Below, piece by piece: positions 51,596 to 59,852 of a stretch of DNA of 64,000 bases. The DNA comes from an uncultured Lachnospiraceae bacterium. Lineage in GTDB: Bacteria > Bacillota > Clostridia > Lachnospirales > Lachnospiraceae. The stretch spans positions 1-64,000 of the forward strand of contig CAJUNB010000006.1 of assembly GCA_910587635.1 (NCBI GenBank), given 5' to 3'. Each line of letters begins with the position of its first letter. Position 1 is the stretch's first letter. The translations under genes were made by a program, and so were the position numbers. The notes below the pieces were generated by a model. That model had not been told where the DNA came from and did not search any database. It worked only from the letters and a program-made list of their open reading frames with translations.

Positions 51596-54007
51596 ATGAA
51601 ATATGGATATTTTGACGACAAAAATCGGGAGTATGTGATCGATCGGCCGGATACGCCCGCTCCCTGGGTAAATTATCTGGGTTCCCCGGAATACGGCGCA
51701 ATCATTTCCAACAACGCCGGCGGATACAGCTTTGTAAAATCCGGAGCAAACGGACGCATTCTTCGGTATATTTTCAATCATTTCGACCAGCCCGGACGTT
51801 ATCTGTATATCAAGGATAATGAATCCGAAGATTACTGGTCCGCCTCATGGCAGCCGGTGGGAAAGCCACTGGAGCTTTATCGGAATGAATGCCGCCACGG
51901 TATCGGTTATACGAAAATGATTGCCGACTACAGCGGTATCCGTTCCGAAGCGCTTTACTATGTCCCTCTGGGAAAATCCCATGAGGTCTGGTCTCTTTCT
52001 GTCACAAACCGCTCAGACAGAGAAAGAGAACTCACCCTCACCGGCTACGGCGAATTTACAAATCACAACAATTATGAACAGGACCAGGTTAATCTGCAAT
52101 ACTCCCTTTTCATTACCCGGACATTGTATGAAGGAAACCGCATCATGCAGCAAATCCACGGCAATCTGGATGCCCTCCCGTCCAAGGAAGAGGTGGACGG
52201 TAAAAATGTAACCGAACGTTTCTTTGGCCTTGCCGGAGCCCCGGTTTCTTCCTACTGCGGAGATAAATCCCTCTTTCTGGGTGCCTATCGCGGATACGGG
52301 AATCCCGTCGGCATCACATCCGGGGATCTTGGAAATACTGTCAGCTACAATGAAAATTCCTGTGGAGCCCTCTCCTGCCGGATCTCCTTGCAGCCGGGTG
52401 AAACAAAGACCGTCGTCTTTCTCCTGGGGATGAAATCCTCTTCTGAGGCGGAGGAACTGATCTGCTCCTATCATACTCCCCACAGAGCGGTAGAGGAAGA
52501 ACTGGCTGTTTTGAAAAACGACTGGAATAAAAAACTGGAAAATCTGAAAGTGAATACCCCCAGCCAGGAATTTAATACCATGGTCAATACCTGGAACGCC
52601 TATAACTGTTTTATAACCTTTCTCTGGTCCCGGGCCGCTTCCTTTATCTACTGTGGACTGCGCAACGGATACGGTTATCGGGATACGGTACAGGATATTC
52701 AGGGAATTATCCACCTGGCGCCGGATATGGCCGCCGATAAAATCCGCTTTATGCTTTCTGCACAGGTAAATCACGGCGGAGGACTTCCCCTTGTAAAATT
52801 TACGCACAATCCGGGGCAGGAAGACACGCCTGACGACGCCTCCTATGTACAGGAGACCGGACATCCGGCTTACCGCGCAGACGATGCCCTCTGGCTTTTC
52901 CCCACCGTCTATAAATATATCGCCGAGACCGGAAATACTGCCTTCCTGGACGAAATCATTCCCTTTGCCAATGCGGAACAGGGAAGCGTCTATGAGCATC
53001 TGCAGCGGGCCATCCGTTTTTCTCTGACCCACCTGGGCCCCCACGGCATGCCGGCAGGATTATATGCGGACTGGAATGACTGTCTCCGCCTCGGCGCAGC
53101 CGGCGAGTCCTCTTTCGTTGCCATGCAGTTCTATTATGCGCTGGTCATCATGAAAGAATTTGCCGGTCATAAACAGGACGCCGATTATCTCCAATACCTG
53201 GAGGAAACACTGCCTAAAACCCGGGAGCTCATACAGAAGCTGTGCTGGGACAACGATCGCTTCATTCGGGGCTATACGGAAACCGGTGAGCGGATTGGAG
53301 CTTCCAAAGCTCCCGAAGCAAATATGTGGCTGAATCCCCAGAGCTGGGCCGTTATCAGCAGCCTTGCCACAAAGGAGCAGGCAGAAGCCGCTCTGGATAA
53401 TGTTTTTGCACGGTTGAATACAGCCTATGGCGCGGTTCTGATGGATCCCCCTTATCATGCCCACGCTTTTGACGGCGCTCTCACAGTCATTTACAATCAG
53501 GGCACAAAGGAAAATGCCGGTATCTTTTCCCAGTCTCAGGGCTGGCTGATTCTCGCGGAGGCTCTGTGCGGTCACGGCGACCGCGCCTTTACCTATTTCA
53601 TGGAAAACGCCCCCTCCGCCCAGAATGACCGGGCCGAAATCCGCTGTCTGGAGCCCTATTGCTACGGACAGTTCACGGAAGGAAAAGCAAGCCGACACTT
53701 TGGCCGTTCTCATGTACATTGGCTGACCGGAACCGCTTCCACGGTAATGGTTGGATGCGTAGAAGGCATTCTGGGAATCCGTCCTGACCTGAAAGGGATA
53801 CGAATTGCACCTTCCATTCCCCGAAGCTGGAAGCATTTGGAAATCGACAAAAATTTCCGGGGCAGACATCTCCACATCCTTGTGGAAAACCCGGAAGAAA
53901 AAGAGACGGGATATACCCGGCTCCTATTAAACGGAATAGAGCTTTCCGACAATTATATACCGGAAGAATTTCTGAAAGAGGAGAATCAGATTTTGCTCAT
54001 CCTTTAA
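51596..54007 (+). CDS. GH94 phosphorylase, cellobiose/chitobiose-phosphorylase type
   Basis: An 803-residue GH94 enzyme starting MKYGYFDDKNREYVIDRPDT, the same opening as Vibrio N,N'-diacetylchitobiose phosphorylase. It has RNGYGYRDTVQD (356-367), YADWNDCLRLG with general acid Asp492, a position identical in that enzyme, and KENAGIFSQSQGW and WLTGTAST late. It starts 23 bp after the first GH94 gene, with GGAAAGG upstream. Substrate may be a beta-1,4-linked disaccharide; N-acetyl-sugar specificity is not established. Confidence 0.88.
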   Translation: MKYGYFDDKNREYVIDRPDTPAPWVNYLGSPEYGAIISNNAGGYSFVKSGANGRILRYIFNHFDQPGRYLYIKDNESEDYWSASWQPVGKPLELYRNECRHGIGYTKMIADYSGIRSEALYYVPLGKSHEVWSLSVTNRSDRERELTLTGYGEFTNHNNYEQDQVNLQYSLFITRTLYEGNRIMQQIHGNLDALPSKEEVDGKNVTERFFGLAGAPVSSYCGDKSLFLGAYRGYGNPVGITSGDLGNTVSYNENSCGALSCRISLQPGETKTVVFLLGMKSSSEAEELICSYHTPHRAVEEELAVLKNDWNKKLENLKVNTPSQEFNTMVNTWNAYNCFITFLWSRAASFIYCGLRNGYGYRDTVQDIQGIIHLAPDMAADKIRFMLSAQVNHGGGLPLVKFTHNPGQEDTPDDASYVQETGHPAYRADDALWLFPTVYKYIAETGNTAFLDEIIPFANAEQGSVYEHLQRAIRFSLTHLGPHGMPAGLYADWNDCLRLGAAGESSFVAMQFYYALVIMKEFAGHKQDADYLQYLEETLPKTRELIQKLCWDNDRFIRGYTETGERIGASKAPEANMWLNPQSWAVISSLATKEQAEAALDNVFARLNTAYGAVLMDPPYHAHAFDGALTVIYNQGTKENAGIFSQSQGWLILAEALCGHGDRAFTYFMENAPSAQNDRAEIRCLEPYCYGQFTEGKASRHFGRSHVHWLTGTASTVMVGCVEGILGIRPDLKGIRIAPSIPRSWKHLEIDKNFRGRHLHILVENPEEKETGYTRLLLNGIELSDNYIPEEFLKEENQILLIL

Positions 54008-54052
54008 ACATTTTTGAAAAATTCATTCCTCCTTACATATTTTTTTCGGCAA

Positions 54053-54107
54053 AACATCCCCTCAGAGGGTTCTCTGTTACAGAACCATAAAACTCTGGGG
54101 GGATGTT
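54053..54107. terminator. Long hairpin between convergent GH94 and AraC genes
   Basis: AACATCCCCTCAGAG (54053-54067) pairs with CTCTGGGGGGATGTT (54093-54107) with one G-T pair. A second hairpin, GGTTCT/AGAACC, sits inside. T runs are short. It is a likely bidirectional transcript end. Confidence 0.7.
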
Positions 54108-54157
54108 TCCCGTATGCGTACCTGTTCTCGTCTATGACGGACAATTTTTTATACAAC

Positions 54158-54931
54158 TTATGTATGTTCCCGATCCGAAGGCAACTCCGTATTCCACTGG
54201 ATCATATAATTCTCATCCTGATATTTTTTCGGCGTCATGCCCACGGATTCCCGAAACTGCTGGATGAAATGACTCTGGGAAGAAAAAGAAAGACGATTGG
54301 CAATCTCGATCATGGAATAGTCGCTGAACCGCAGCAGATTTTTCGCAATTTCTATCTTCTGCGCCCGTATATATGCACTCACGGAAATACCGGTTTCCTT
54401 TTTAAACAACCGGGAAAGGTAGCCCGCCGATACGCCAAATTCTTCCGCCAGATCTTCTATCGTTATACGTTCCTTTATGTGCGCATATATATACTCCTTG
54501 CAGGCATTGATATGTTTGGAATTTGTATCTTTTCTGAGATATCTGCGCATTTTTTCCGCATAATCTATCACCATCGTATCATGCAGCTTCTGTACCTCTT
54601 CTATCGTATGGATATCGTCCAGCTTCTGAATATAAAAATCGCTCAGCCGAAACACCTGTTCCAGCTCCATCCCTTTTTCTCTGCACACCCGCGTAATCAT
54701 TGCCGTCGTAATAACAAAATGGTATTTCAGATTGGTAACGGGATTCCGGGAAAGAACTCCCACACCTTCGCTATCCAAAAATTTTTCCATCTCACAGTTT
54801 TTCTTAACCGCATCCACATCTCCGTTTGCCACAGCCCGGTAAAACAAAAATTCCTCCGACGGTTTTCTGTGCGCCATCTCATCTCCGTCATTTCCGGCTT
54901 CAAACCGCAGCCATTCATCCCGATAGTTCAT
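54158..54931 (-). CDS. AraC-family regulator of the beta-glucoside locus
   Basis: About 257 residues: an N-terminal domain (about 1-150) without a cupin pattern, of the YesN/PocR-like helical type (SEEFLFYRAVANGDVDAV, HFVITTAMITRVCREKG), and a C-terminal AraC domain (TIEDLAEEFGVSAGYLSRLF; MIEIANRLSFSSQSHFIQQF). It starts at ATG 54931 with AAGGAG eight bases upstream, five bases after the acetyltransferase stop. Probable activator of the GH94 and importer operons. Confidence 0.88.
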   Translation of the reverse strand: MNYRDEWLRFEAGNDGDEMAHRKPSEEFLFYRAVANGDVDAVKKNCEMEKFLDSEGVGVLSRNPVTNLKYHFVITTAMITRVCREKGMELEQVFRLSDFYIQKLDDIHTIEEVQKLHDTMVIDYAEKMRRYLRKDTNSKHINACKEYIYAHIKERITIEDLAEEFGVSAGYLSRLFKKETGISVSAYIRAQKIEIAKNLLRFSDYSMIEIANRLSFSSQSHFIQQFRESVGMTPKKYQDENYMIQWNTELPSDREHT

Positions 54932-54933
54932 CC

Positions 54934-55566
54934 TCACTGCTCCTTCGTCAGACGCAAAATCTCTTCCCAGGCTTCCTCATCGATCTCTTCGCTGCCAAAC
55001 AGCTTTCTCTTATCCTCATCTGTGATTTTTCGGATGAGGCGGCAGGGATTTCCTGCCGCCTCATACCAGTCGGGAATGTCTTTTGTCACCACACTGCCCG
55101 CGCCGATCACTACGTTATTGCCGATATGGACGCCCGGACAGATCACTGCATTTCCTCCAATCCAGACATTGTCTCCAATGGTCACTTCCTTTCCATATTC
55201 GTAACTGGAATTGCGGCTCACCGGATGCAGAGGATGCCCCGCCGTATAGATCGCCACATTCGGAGCCATCTGGCAGTTATCTCCTATCTTCACTTTTGCC
55301 ACATCCAATATCGTACAGTTGTAATTGGCAAAAAAATTCTTTCCCACTTCAATATGCTTCCCATAGTCGCAATAAAAAGGCGGGTTGACCATCGCGTCTT
55401 CCGATTTGCCAAACAAATCCTTTACCGCTTCCTGGATTCCTTCCAGATCAGACCGGTCCATAACATTTAATTTTTGCAATTTCCTTCTGCACACTTGCAT
55501 TTCTTTCCAAACGCTGTCGTCTGCAATGTATGCCATCTGGGCGTCTCTGCGCTGCTTGTTTGTCAT
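54934..55566 (-). CDS. Maltose/galactoside O-acetyltransferase, LbH family
   Basis: A 210-residue enzyme: an N-terminal Mac domain (RDAQMAYIADDSVWKEMQVC) and left-handed beta-helix hexapeptide repeats (VKIGDNCQMAPNVAIYTAGH, VTIGDNVWIGGNAVICPGVH, IGNNVVIGAGSVVTKDIPDW). The catalytic His is in YTAGHPL. It uses acetyl-CoA to acetylate sugars, often seen as detoxification of excess imported sugar. It precedes the AraC gene with overlapping signals. Confidence 0.92.
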   Translation of the reverse strand: MTNKQRRDAQMAYIADDSVWKEMQVCRRKLQKLNVMDRSDLEGIQEAVKDLFGKSEDAMVNPPFYCDYGKHIEVGKNFFANYNCTILDVAKVKIGDNCQMAPNVAIYTAGHPLHPVSRNSSYEYGKEVTIGDNVWIGGNAVICPGVHIGNNVVIGAGSVVTKDIPDWYEAAGNPCRLIRKITDEDKRKLFGSEEIDEEAWEEILRLTKEQ

Positions 55567-55616
55567 TGGCGTTTCTCCTTAGATATATCATGGATTGTAT
55601 TATACCATATTTATCC

Positions 55617-56750
55617 TCAACGGACAAATCCCTCCTCCTGCACGCCGATCAGCCTACACAGAAACTCTTCATAATCATACTCTTTCTGATTCTGCCAATC
55701 GCATACGAACCCGTCCATATGCTTCACGGCGCCAACCGGTATATTGGAAGCCAAGTGCACAATCGCCGGCTGTTTTATCCCATACAGATAGACATATCCG
55801 ATATAGTCATTTCGCTGTCTGATACAAAGCACTATATGAAGCTGTTCTCCGAAAAGCTTCTGATATTTCAGCTTTTCAAAAATCTGCAAAGCGTTATTGT
55901 CATCGGAAAGAGCCACATACTCGCCGATTCCCTCTCCGGTGACAATGGCTTCTCTGATGCCGTCAAACCAGTCCTCCAGCATCCTATCCCTGCCATTGAC
56001 GTATGCCGCCACATTAAATGCGATTTTGGCCATCACTCTGCAATAATCCACAGGCTTCAATGCCTGCCGCAGCTCACACCACACTTGCTCCCTGACAACA
56101 TTTCCGCTGCTCTCTTCCTGCAGATTTTTGTCTGTTGCAAAACGCTTGATCATACTTTCCACAATCGTCTTTGCACGCTCTGTTTCCTCCCGGTCATTCA
56201 GTCCCAGATACCATTTATTTCCATACCATCCGAGAATCGCCCGTTCTTCGTCTATCTGCCTGCTTTTGATGACTGTGGAATGCCCGTTATATTCTCTTAT
56301 TTTCTGCAAAAAGAGCTGTTTCTGTTCTTCCTGGCAATGCACGTAATCCCCATCCAGACTCATCTGGACAGGGATTTTTCCGTCTGCTTTATTCCTAACC
56401 AGAGGCAGCTCTATCTGACTGATCAGCTTTGGCGCCCCGTAATCAATATATCCCAGCCGCGCCTTTCCGTCTTTCATCTTTTGCACACAGATCAGCTTGT
56501 GACCGCTCTTCTTCCGATTCTGGCTTCCTCTCTTTCCCGGCCCATAGAACATCCTGTTCAGGGCAAGAATCGAATGCTGAGATACATGAAATTCCATCGG
56601 AGAAAACAGTTCATTGATCTCATCGCATACCGCCCCTTTTGGCAGCTTTTGCATACCGCCGATAAACGCTGGAATAATATGCTCCCTTTTTTCAAACGTA
56701 CCATCTGCTCTTTTTCCGTACATACAATACGGCTTGATTTCATTTTCCAT
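55617..56750 (-). CDS. HNH-endonuclease-like protein with degraded zinc site, function unknown
   Basis: A 377-residue soluble protein. The N-terminus resembles HNH_5: CMYGKRADG, KREHIIPAFIGG (EHIIP 23-27), VCDEINELFS. Typical members have CxxC pairs; here both second Cys are lost (CMYG, CDEIN), leaving Cys9 and Cys42. The remaining 300 residues match nothing I know. It lies 15 bp after the ROK gene and is probably co-transcribed. It could be an inactive HNH-fold protein or a binding module. No partner suggests a defence island. Confidence 0.6.
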   Translation of the reverse strand: MENEIKPYCMYGKRADGTFEKREHIIPAFIGGMQKLPKGAVCDEINELFSPMEFHVSQHSILALNRMFYGPGKRGSQNRKKSGHKLICVQKMKDGKARLGYIDYGAPKLISQIELPLVRNKADGKIPVQMSLDGDYVHCQEEQKQLFLQKIREYNGHSTVIKSRQIDEERAILGWYGNKWYLGLNDREETERAKTIVESMIKRFATDKNLQEESSGNVVREQVWCELRQALKPVDYCRVMAKIAFNVAAYVNGRDRMLEDWFDGIREAIVTGEGIGEYVALSDDNNALQIFEKLKYQKLFGEQLHIVLCIRQRNDYIGYVYLYGIKQPAIVHLASNIPVGAVKHMDGFVCDWQNQKEYDYEEFLCRLIGVQEEGFVR

Positions 56751-56764
56751 AGAGAATTTCCTCT

Positions 56765-57682
56765 TTATGTTTTATGTGGGATATATTCAAAAGCCCGAAT
56801 GGCAGCTCCTATAATACCTTTTTCTGAACTATTTTCCGAAAACCGGATATCCAGATTCTCCGCCGGATAGGGCTTGCGCGTATGGCTGATCACTTTTTCT
56901 AAAAAATACTGCCAAGGAAAATTTTTCATCGACGGGATACCGCCGCCCACAAACACACAATGAGGATCGATTATATTGACAGCCGCCGCCACGGCAATGG
57001 ACATATATTCTACAAACTGCCTGAGAGGCTCGCTGTCCCCATGACGTGTAAACAACTCTCCGATAAATATATCTGGATACCGTTCCTGGCCAATCCGTTC
57101 CAATGCTTTCCCACAGGAAAACATTTCGATACAGCCTCGATTTCCACAGCTGCATAAATAATCGTTAAAAGGGATCGGCAGATGTCCCAGCTCACAGGCC
57201 GTTCCGTTTCTGCCTATATAGGGACGGCCGTCAATATACATGGCGCTGCCAAGCCCTGTCCCGAAATAGCACCCTATGACCGCTCCCTTATCTGTCAGCC
57301 CATGTTTTCTGATATCATAAGCCAGCAAATAATAGGCGTCATGATCGATCATCACCGGATATGGGAGCCGTTTCTCCAATTCTCCTACCAAATCGATATT
57401 TTCCAGACCCGGAAAATTTGTGGAAGAAAAGAGACGCCTGCGCTCCCCATCCACAACTGACGGACAGCCGATCGCAATCGAAAGGATATCGTAGCCCGCC
57501 CCGTATTTCTCTATATAATTCCGAATATACAGAGCAAATTTATCTACTGTATTCCCGGTATCATAAACTGACTGGGAAGAATATACCATGACCTGCTCCG
57601 CTCGCAGGCTCCGGTCCACCAATCCCATTCGAAAATTCGTCCCACCGATATCCATCCCCAGAACACATTCTTTTACGCACAT
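56765..57682 (-). CDS. ROK-family sugar kinase
   Basis: About 305 residues: LGMDIGGTNFRMG (ATP-binding), GCPSVVDG, IDHDAYYLLAYDI, YFGTGLGSAMYIDG, and CSCGNRGCIEMFSCG, the ROK zinc motif with all ligands. There is no N-terminal helix-turn-helix, so it is a kinase rather than a repressor. ATG 57682 is favoured over the GTG at 57718. It lies 32 bp after the DeoR gene. Likely phosphorylates a hexose; substrate unknown, possibly allose-like given the ribose-type importer nearby. Confidence 0.88.
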   Translation of the reverse strand: MCVKECVLGMDIGGTNFRMGLVDRSLRAEQVMVYSSQSVYDTGNTVDKFALYIRNYIEKYGAGYDILSIAIGCPSVVDGERRRLFSSTNFPGLENIDLVGELEKRLPYPVMIDHDAYYLLAYDIRKHGLTDKGAVIGCYFGTGLGSAMYIDGRPYIGRNGTACELGHLPIPFNDYLCSCGNRGCIEMFSCGKALERIGQERYPDIFIGELFTRHGDSEPLRQFVEYMSIAVAAAVNIIDPHCVFVGGGIPSMKNFPWQYFLEKVISHTRKPYPAENLDIRFSENSSEKGIIGAAIRAFEYIPHKT

Positions 57683-57714
57683 ATTCTTTCTCCTATTTAT
57701 CCCTGTAGAATATT

Positions 57715-58458
57715 TCACTTTTCCGCCAGCATATAATTGCCGGCTTCCAATAAAATAGGAGTCTCTTTTTCACAGATAATTGTCACATCTTTCAATTCCA
57801 AAGCTTTGCAGAGCGTGGATTTCCCTGATTTGGAGCTGTCCGCCAGGACATAAGATTCTTTTGAGTTTTTTTTAACGATCTGCTTTTTCTTCGCTTCCCG
57901 GGAATCAGGCGTATTGATTCCGGCTTCAATAGAAAACCCGGAAATCCCAATGAACGATTTATCGAAATACATGTTCTGCAACTCGGCATCTGTCATAGGC
58001 CCCACGAGAGAAGCGGTAGAAAGCAAAAGTTCTCCCCCCACCAGAATGCACTTTGCCCGGGCTCCTTCTAACTCCTGTATGATGAGCGCATTGGTGGTAA
58101 CGATGGTAATGTCTTTGTTTCTCAGATACTTTACCATCCGCAGAACCGTACTGCCTGCATCCAGATAAATCACTTCTCCGTCGGAAACGAGCCCGGCGGC
58201 AAATTTCGCAATGGCACTTTTTTCCTTGATATTCTGAATACTCCTGGAGCCAAAAGAGGCTTCGTAAGAACCGGCCATTTTTTTTGCTGCCCCGCCATGC
58301 AGGAGAACGATCTCTCCCTCGCTGGCAAGCAACTTCAAATCGCGTCGAATCGTCGATTCCGATATTCCTTTCAGTCTCTTTTTAAAATCATCCAGAGTAA
58401 CGATCTCTGAATTTTCAAAAGCTTGCATCATCTGTCTTCTTCGTTCAAAAGGAATCAT
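57715..58458 (-). CDS. DeoR-family transcriptional regulator
   Basis: 247 residues: a helix-turn-helix (VTLDDFKKRLKGISESTIRRDLKLL) and a DeoR sugar-phosphate sensor domain (YLDAGSTVLRMVKYL, VTTNALII, LVGGELL, KSFIGISGFSIEAGINTPD). ATG 58458 has AGGAGAGGCAAT directly upstream. The frame is open for 71 more codons through the tandem repeats (repeated MRRGPSKMGG units); that extension is not part of the family. It probably represses its own operon and/or the importer in response to a phosphorylated sugar. Confidence 0.9.
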   Translation of the reverse strand: MIPFERRRQMMQAFENSEIVTLDDFKKRLKGISESTIRRDLKLLASEGEIVLLHGGAAKKMAGSYEASFGSRSIQNIKEKSAIAKFAAGLVSDGEVIYLDAGSTVLRMVKYLRNKDITIVTTNALIIQELEGARAKCILVGGELLLSTASLVGPMTDAELQNMYFDKSFIGISGFSIEAGINTPDSREAKKKQIVKKNSKESYVLADSSKSGKSTLCKALELKDVTIICEKETPILLEAGNYMLAEK

Positions 58459-58465
58459 ATTGCCT

Positions 58466-58705
58466 CTCCTCATGCCAATCTTCGCTCTTCCTCGCTTCGC
58501 AGTGTACATTCGGGAGACCTTTGGTTTCCCGGACATCAGGACTCCTCCCATCTTCGATGGGCCCCTCCTCATGCCAATCTTCGCCCTTCCTCGCTTCGCA
58601 GTGCACATTCGGGAGACCTTTGGTTTCCCGGACATCAGGACTCCTCCCATCTTCGATGGGCCCCTCCTCATGCCAATCTTCGCTCTTCCTCGCTTCGCAG
58701 TGCAC
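58466..58705. repeat. 99-bp tandem repeats, 2.4 copies, in the deoR leader
   Basis: CTCCTCATGCCAATCTTCGC begins at 58466 and, with one base changed, at 58565; a partial third copy starts at 58664 and ends near 58705. The period is 99 bp, a multiple of three. Copies differ at only a few bases (e.g. GTGTAC versus GTGCAC). On the minus strand each unit holds ATG codons and GGGAGGAGTCCTGATG, a perfect ribosome-binding site plus start, in frame with deoR. Confidence 0.9.
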
Positions 58706-58744
58706 GCTCAAGAGCTTCGCTCTTTCGCTCACGGGCTTCGCCCT

Positions 58745-58829
58745 ATGTTCACTCGCGTCTGTACAAAAATATGCAAGCATATTTTTGTACAGCCACTCGT
58801 TCACGCACTGCTCATTGCTTTGTGAACAT
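58745..58829. repeat. Nested inverted repeats with a 16-bp perfect palindrome
   Basis: ATGTTCAC (58745-58752) and GTGAACAT (58822-58829) enclose CTGTACAAAAATATGC (58759-58774), AA, GCATATTTTTGTACAG (58777-58792). Between this and the tandem repeats (58706-58744) are two short hairpins, AGAGC-TTC-GCTCT and GGGC-TTC-GCCC. All of this would be transcribed in the deoR leader. Confidence 0.85.
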
Positions 58830-58856
58830 TATATAATACTTCCTGGAATTTAGCAA
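58828..58856 (-). promoter_or_regulatory. Sigma-A promoter of the deoR-ROK operon
   Basis: On the minus strand TTGCTA (58856-58851), a 17-bp spacer and TATAAT (58833-58828). The -10 box abuts the outer inverted repeat. Transcription from here gives a leader of about 360 nt before the deoR ATG. Confidence 0.7.
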
Positions 58857-58900
58857 TTTGACATTGTTCAATAAAGAGACTCTACCGTATTATAATATTT

Positions 58901-59815
58901 TTAAATCCCATACTCTTTTCTGAGCTGTTCTCTGCGGGGCATAGACGCTTGGGCTCCCACGTTTCTGATGGTAATAGCGCTGCAATGTGCGGCAAACCAT
59001 CCTGCTTGAAACACATCCATTCCTTCGAGAACCCCGTGGGAAAATCCTCCCACAAAAGAATCCCCGGCGCCTGTGGCTTCCACCATCTGTGTTTTCACCG
59101 CCGGGATATGTCGGTACTCTCCATTTCCTGCGATGAGCGCGCCTGCTTCTCCAAGGGTACATATCCAGCAATTCCCATAGTTTTCCGCCAGTTCGGGAAT
59201 CCGTTTTTCCGCCTGCTCCACGGAAACGATCTCTTCCCCCGCATAGAAGGAAGCCTCCACTTCATTGACAACGAAATAATCGCATTTTCTGATATATTCT
59301 TCCTCCAGGACAGCAGCAGGCGCAGCGTTCAACAGTACCTTTATCCCCAGCTCTTTCGCCAGATCAATCGTAAACTTCACCACCTCCATAGGAATCTCAA
59401 GCTGCAGCACGATCATTTCCGCCTCTCGAAGCGCCGGCATGGCCTCCAGCACGTCCGCCTTCTCCACCCCATAGTTCGCTCCATGGAGGATGACAGACAT
59501 AATATTACCGTCCGGCAATACATTGGCCACACTCATACCGGTCTCCACATCCTGCCTGCGCTTCAAATATGTACAGTCCACACCTGCATCTATCAGACTT
59601 TCCCGTAGATATGTTCCCATCCAGTCATTGCCAATACTCCCCACCATAGAAACCGGTGTCCCGAGCTTCGCAATCTGCACCGCCTGGTCCGCTCCTTTCC
59701 CTCCGGCGCCTCTGCCGGATTCATTGGCATGGACTGTTTCGCCCACTTTGGGCGTTCCTGCCAGAAGCAGAAAAAAATCATAATTTAAGCTTCCCACTAC
59801 GACTACTTTCTTCAT
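58901..59815 (-). CDS. PfkB-family sugar kinase, ribokinase-like
   Basis: 304 residues: VVVVGSLNYDFFLLL, then GRGAGGKGADQAVQIAKLG (substrate-binding GG) and ATGAGDSFVGGFSHG (catalytic Asp and anion hole). It has the ribokinase layout but NYD where ribokinase has NxD with a following sugar-contact set; the substrate could be ribose or a related sugar. It starts 38 bp after the permease gene. It probably phosphorylates the imported sugar. Confidence 0.88.
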   Translation of the reverse strand: MKKVVVVGSLNYDFFLLLAGTPKVGETVHANESGRGAGGKGADQAVQIAKLGTPVSMVGSIGNDWMGTYLRESLIDAGVDCTYLKRRQDVETGMSVANVLPDGNIMSVILHGANYGVEKADVLEAMPALREAEMIVLQLEIPMEVVKFTIDLAKELGIKVLLNAAPAAVLEEEYIRKCDYFVVNEVEASFYAGEEIVSVEQAEKRIPELAENYGNCWICTLGEAGALIAGNGEYRHIPAVKTQMVEATGAGDSFVGGFSHGVLEGMDVFQAGWFAAHCSAITIRNVGAQASMPRREQLRKEYGI

Positions 59816-59852
59816 TTCAATCTCTCCATCTGTCTGTTTTTCTTCTGGCGGC

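Noticed and set aside
57715..58671. DeoR-type protein annotated with a 71-residue N-terminal extension
   Set aside because: The extension is the translation of tandem repeats, and a good ribosome-binding site precedes the internal ATG at 58458 where family similarity begins.
58466..58705. CRISPR array
   Set aside because: Units are contiguous 99-bp tandem repeats with no unique spacers and no cas genes.
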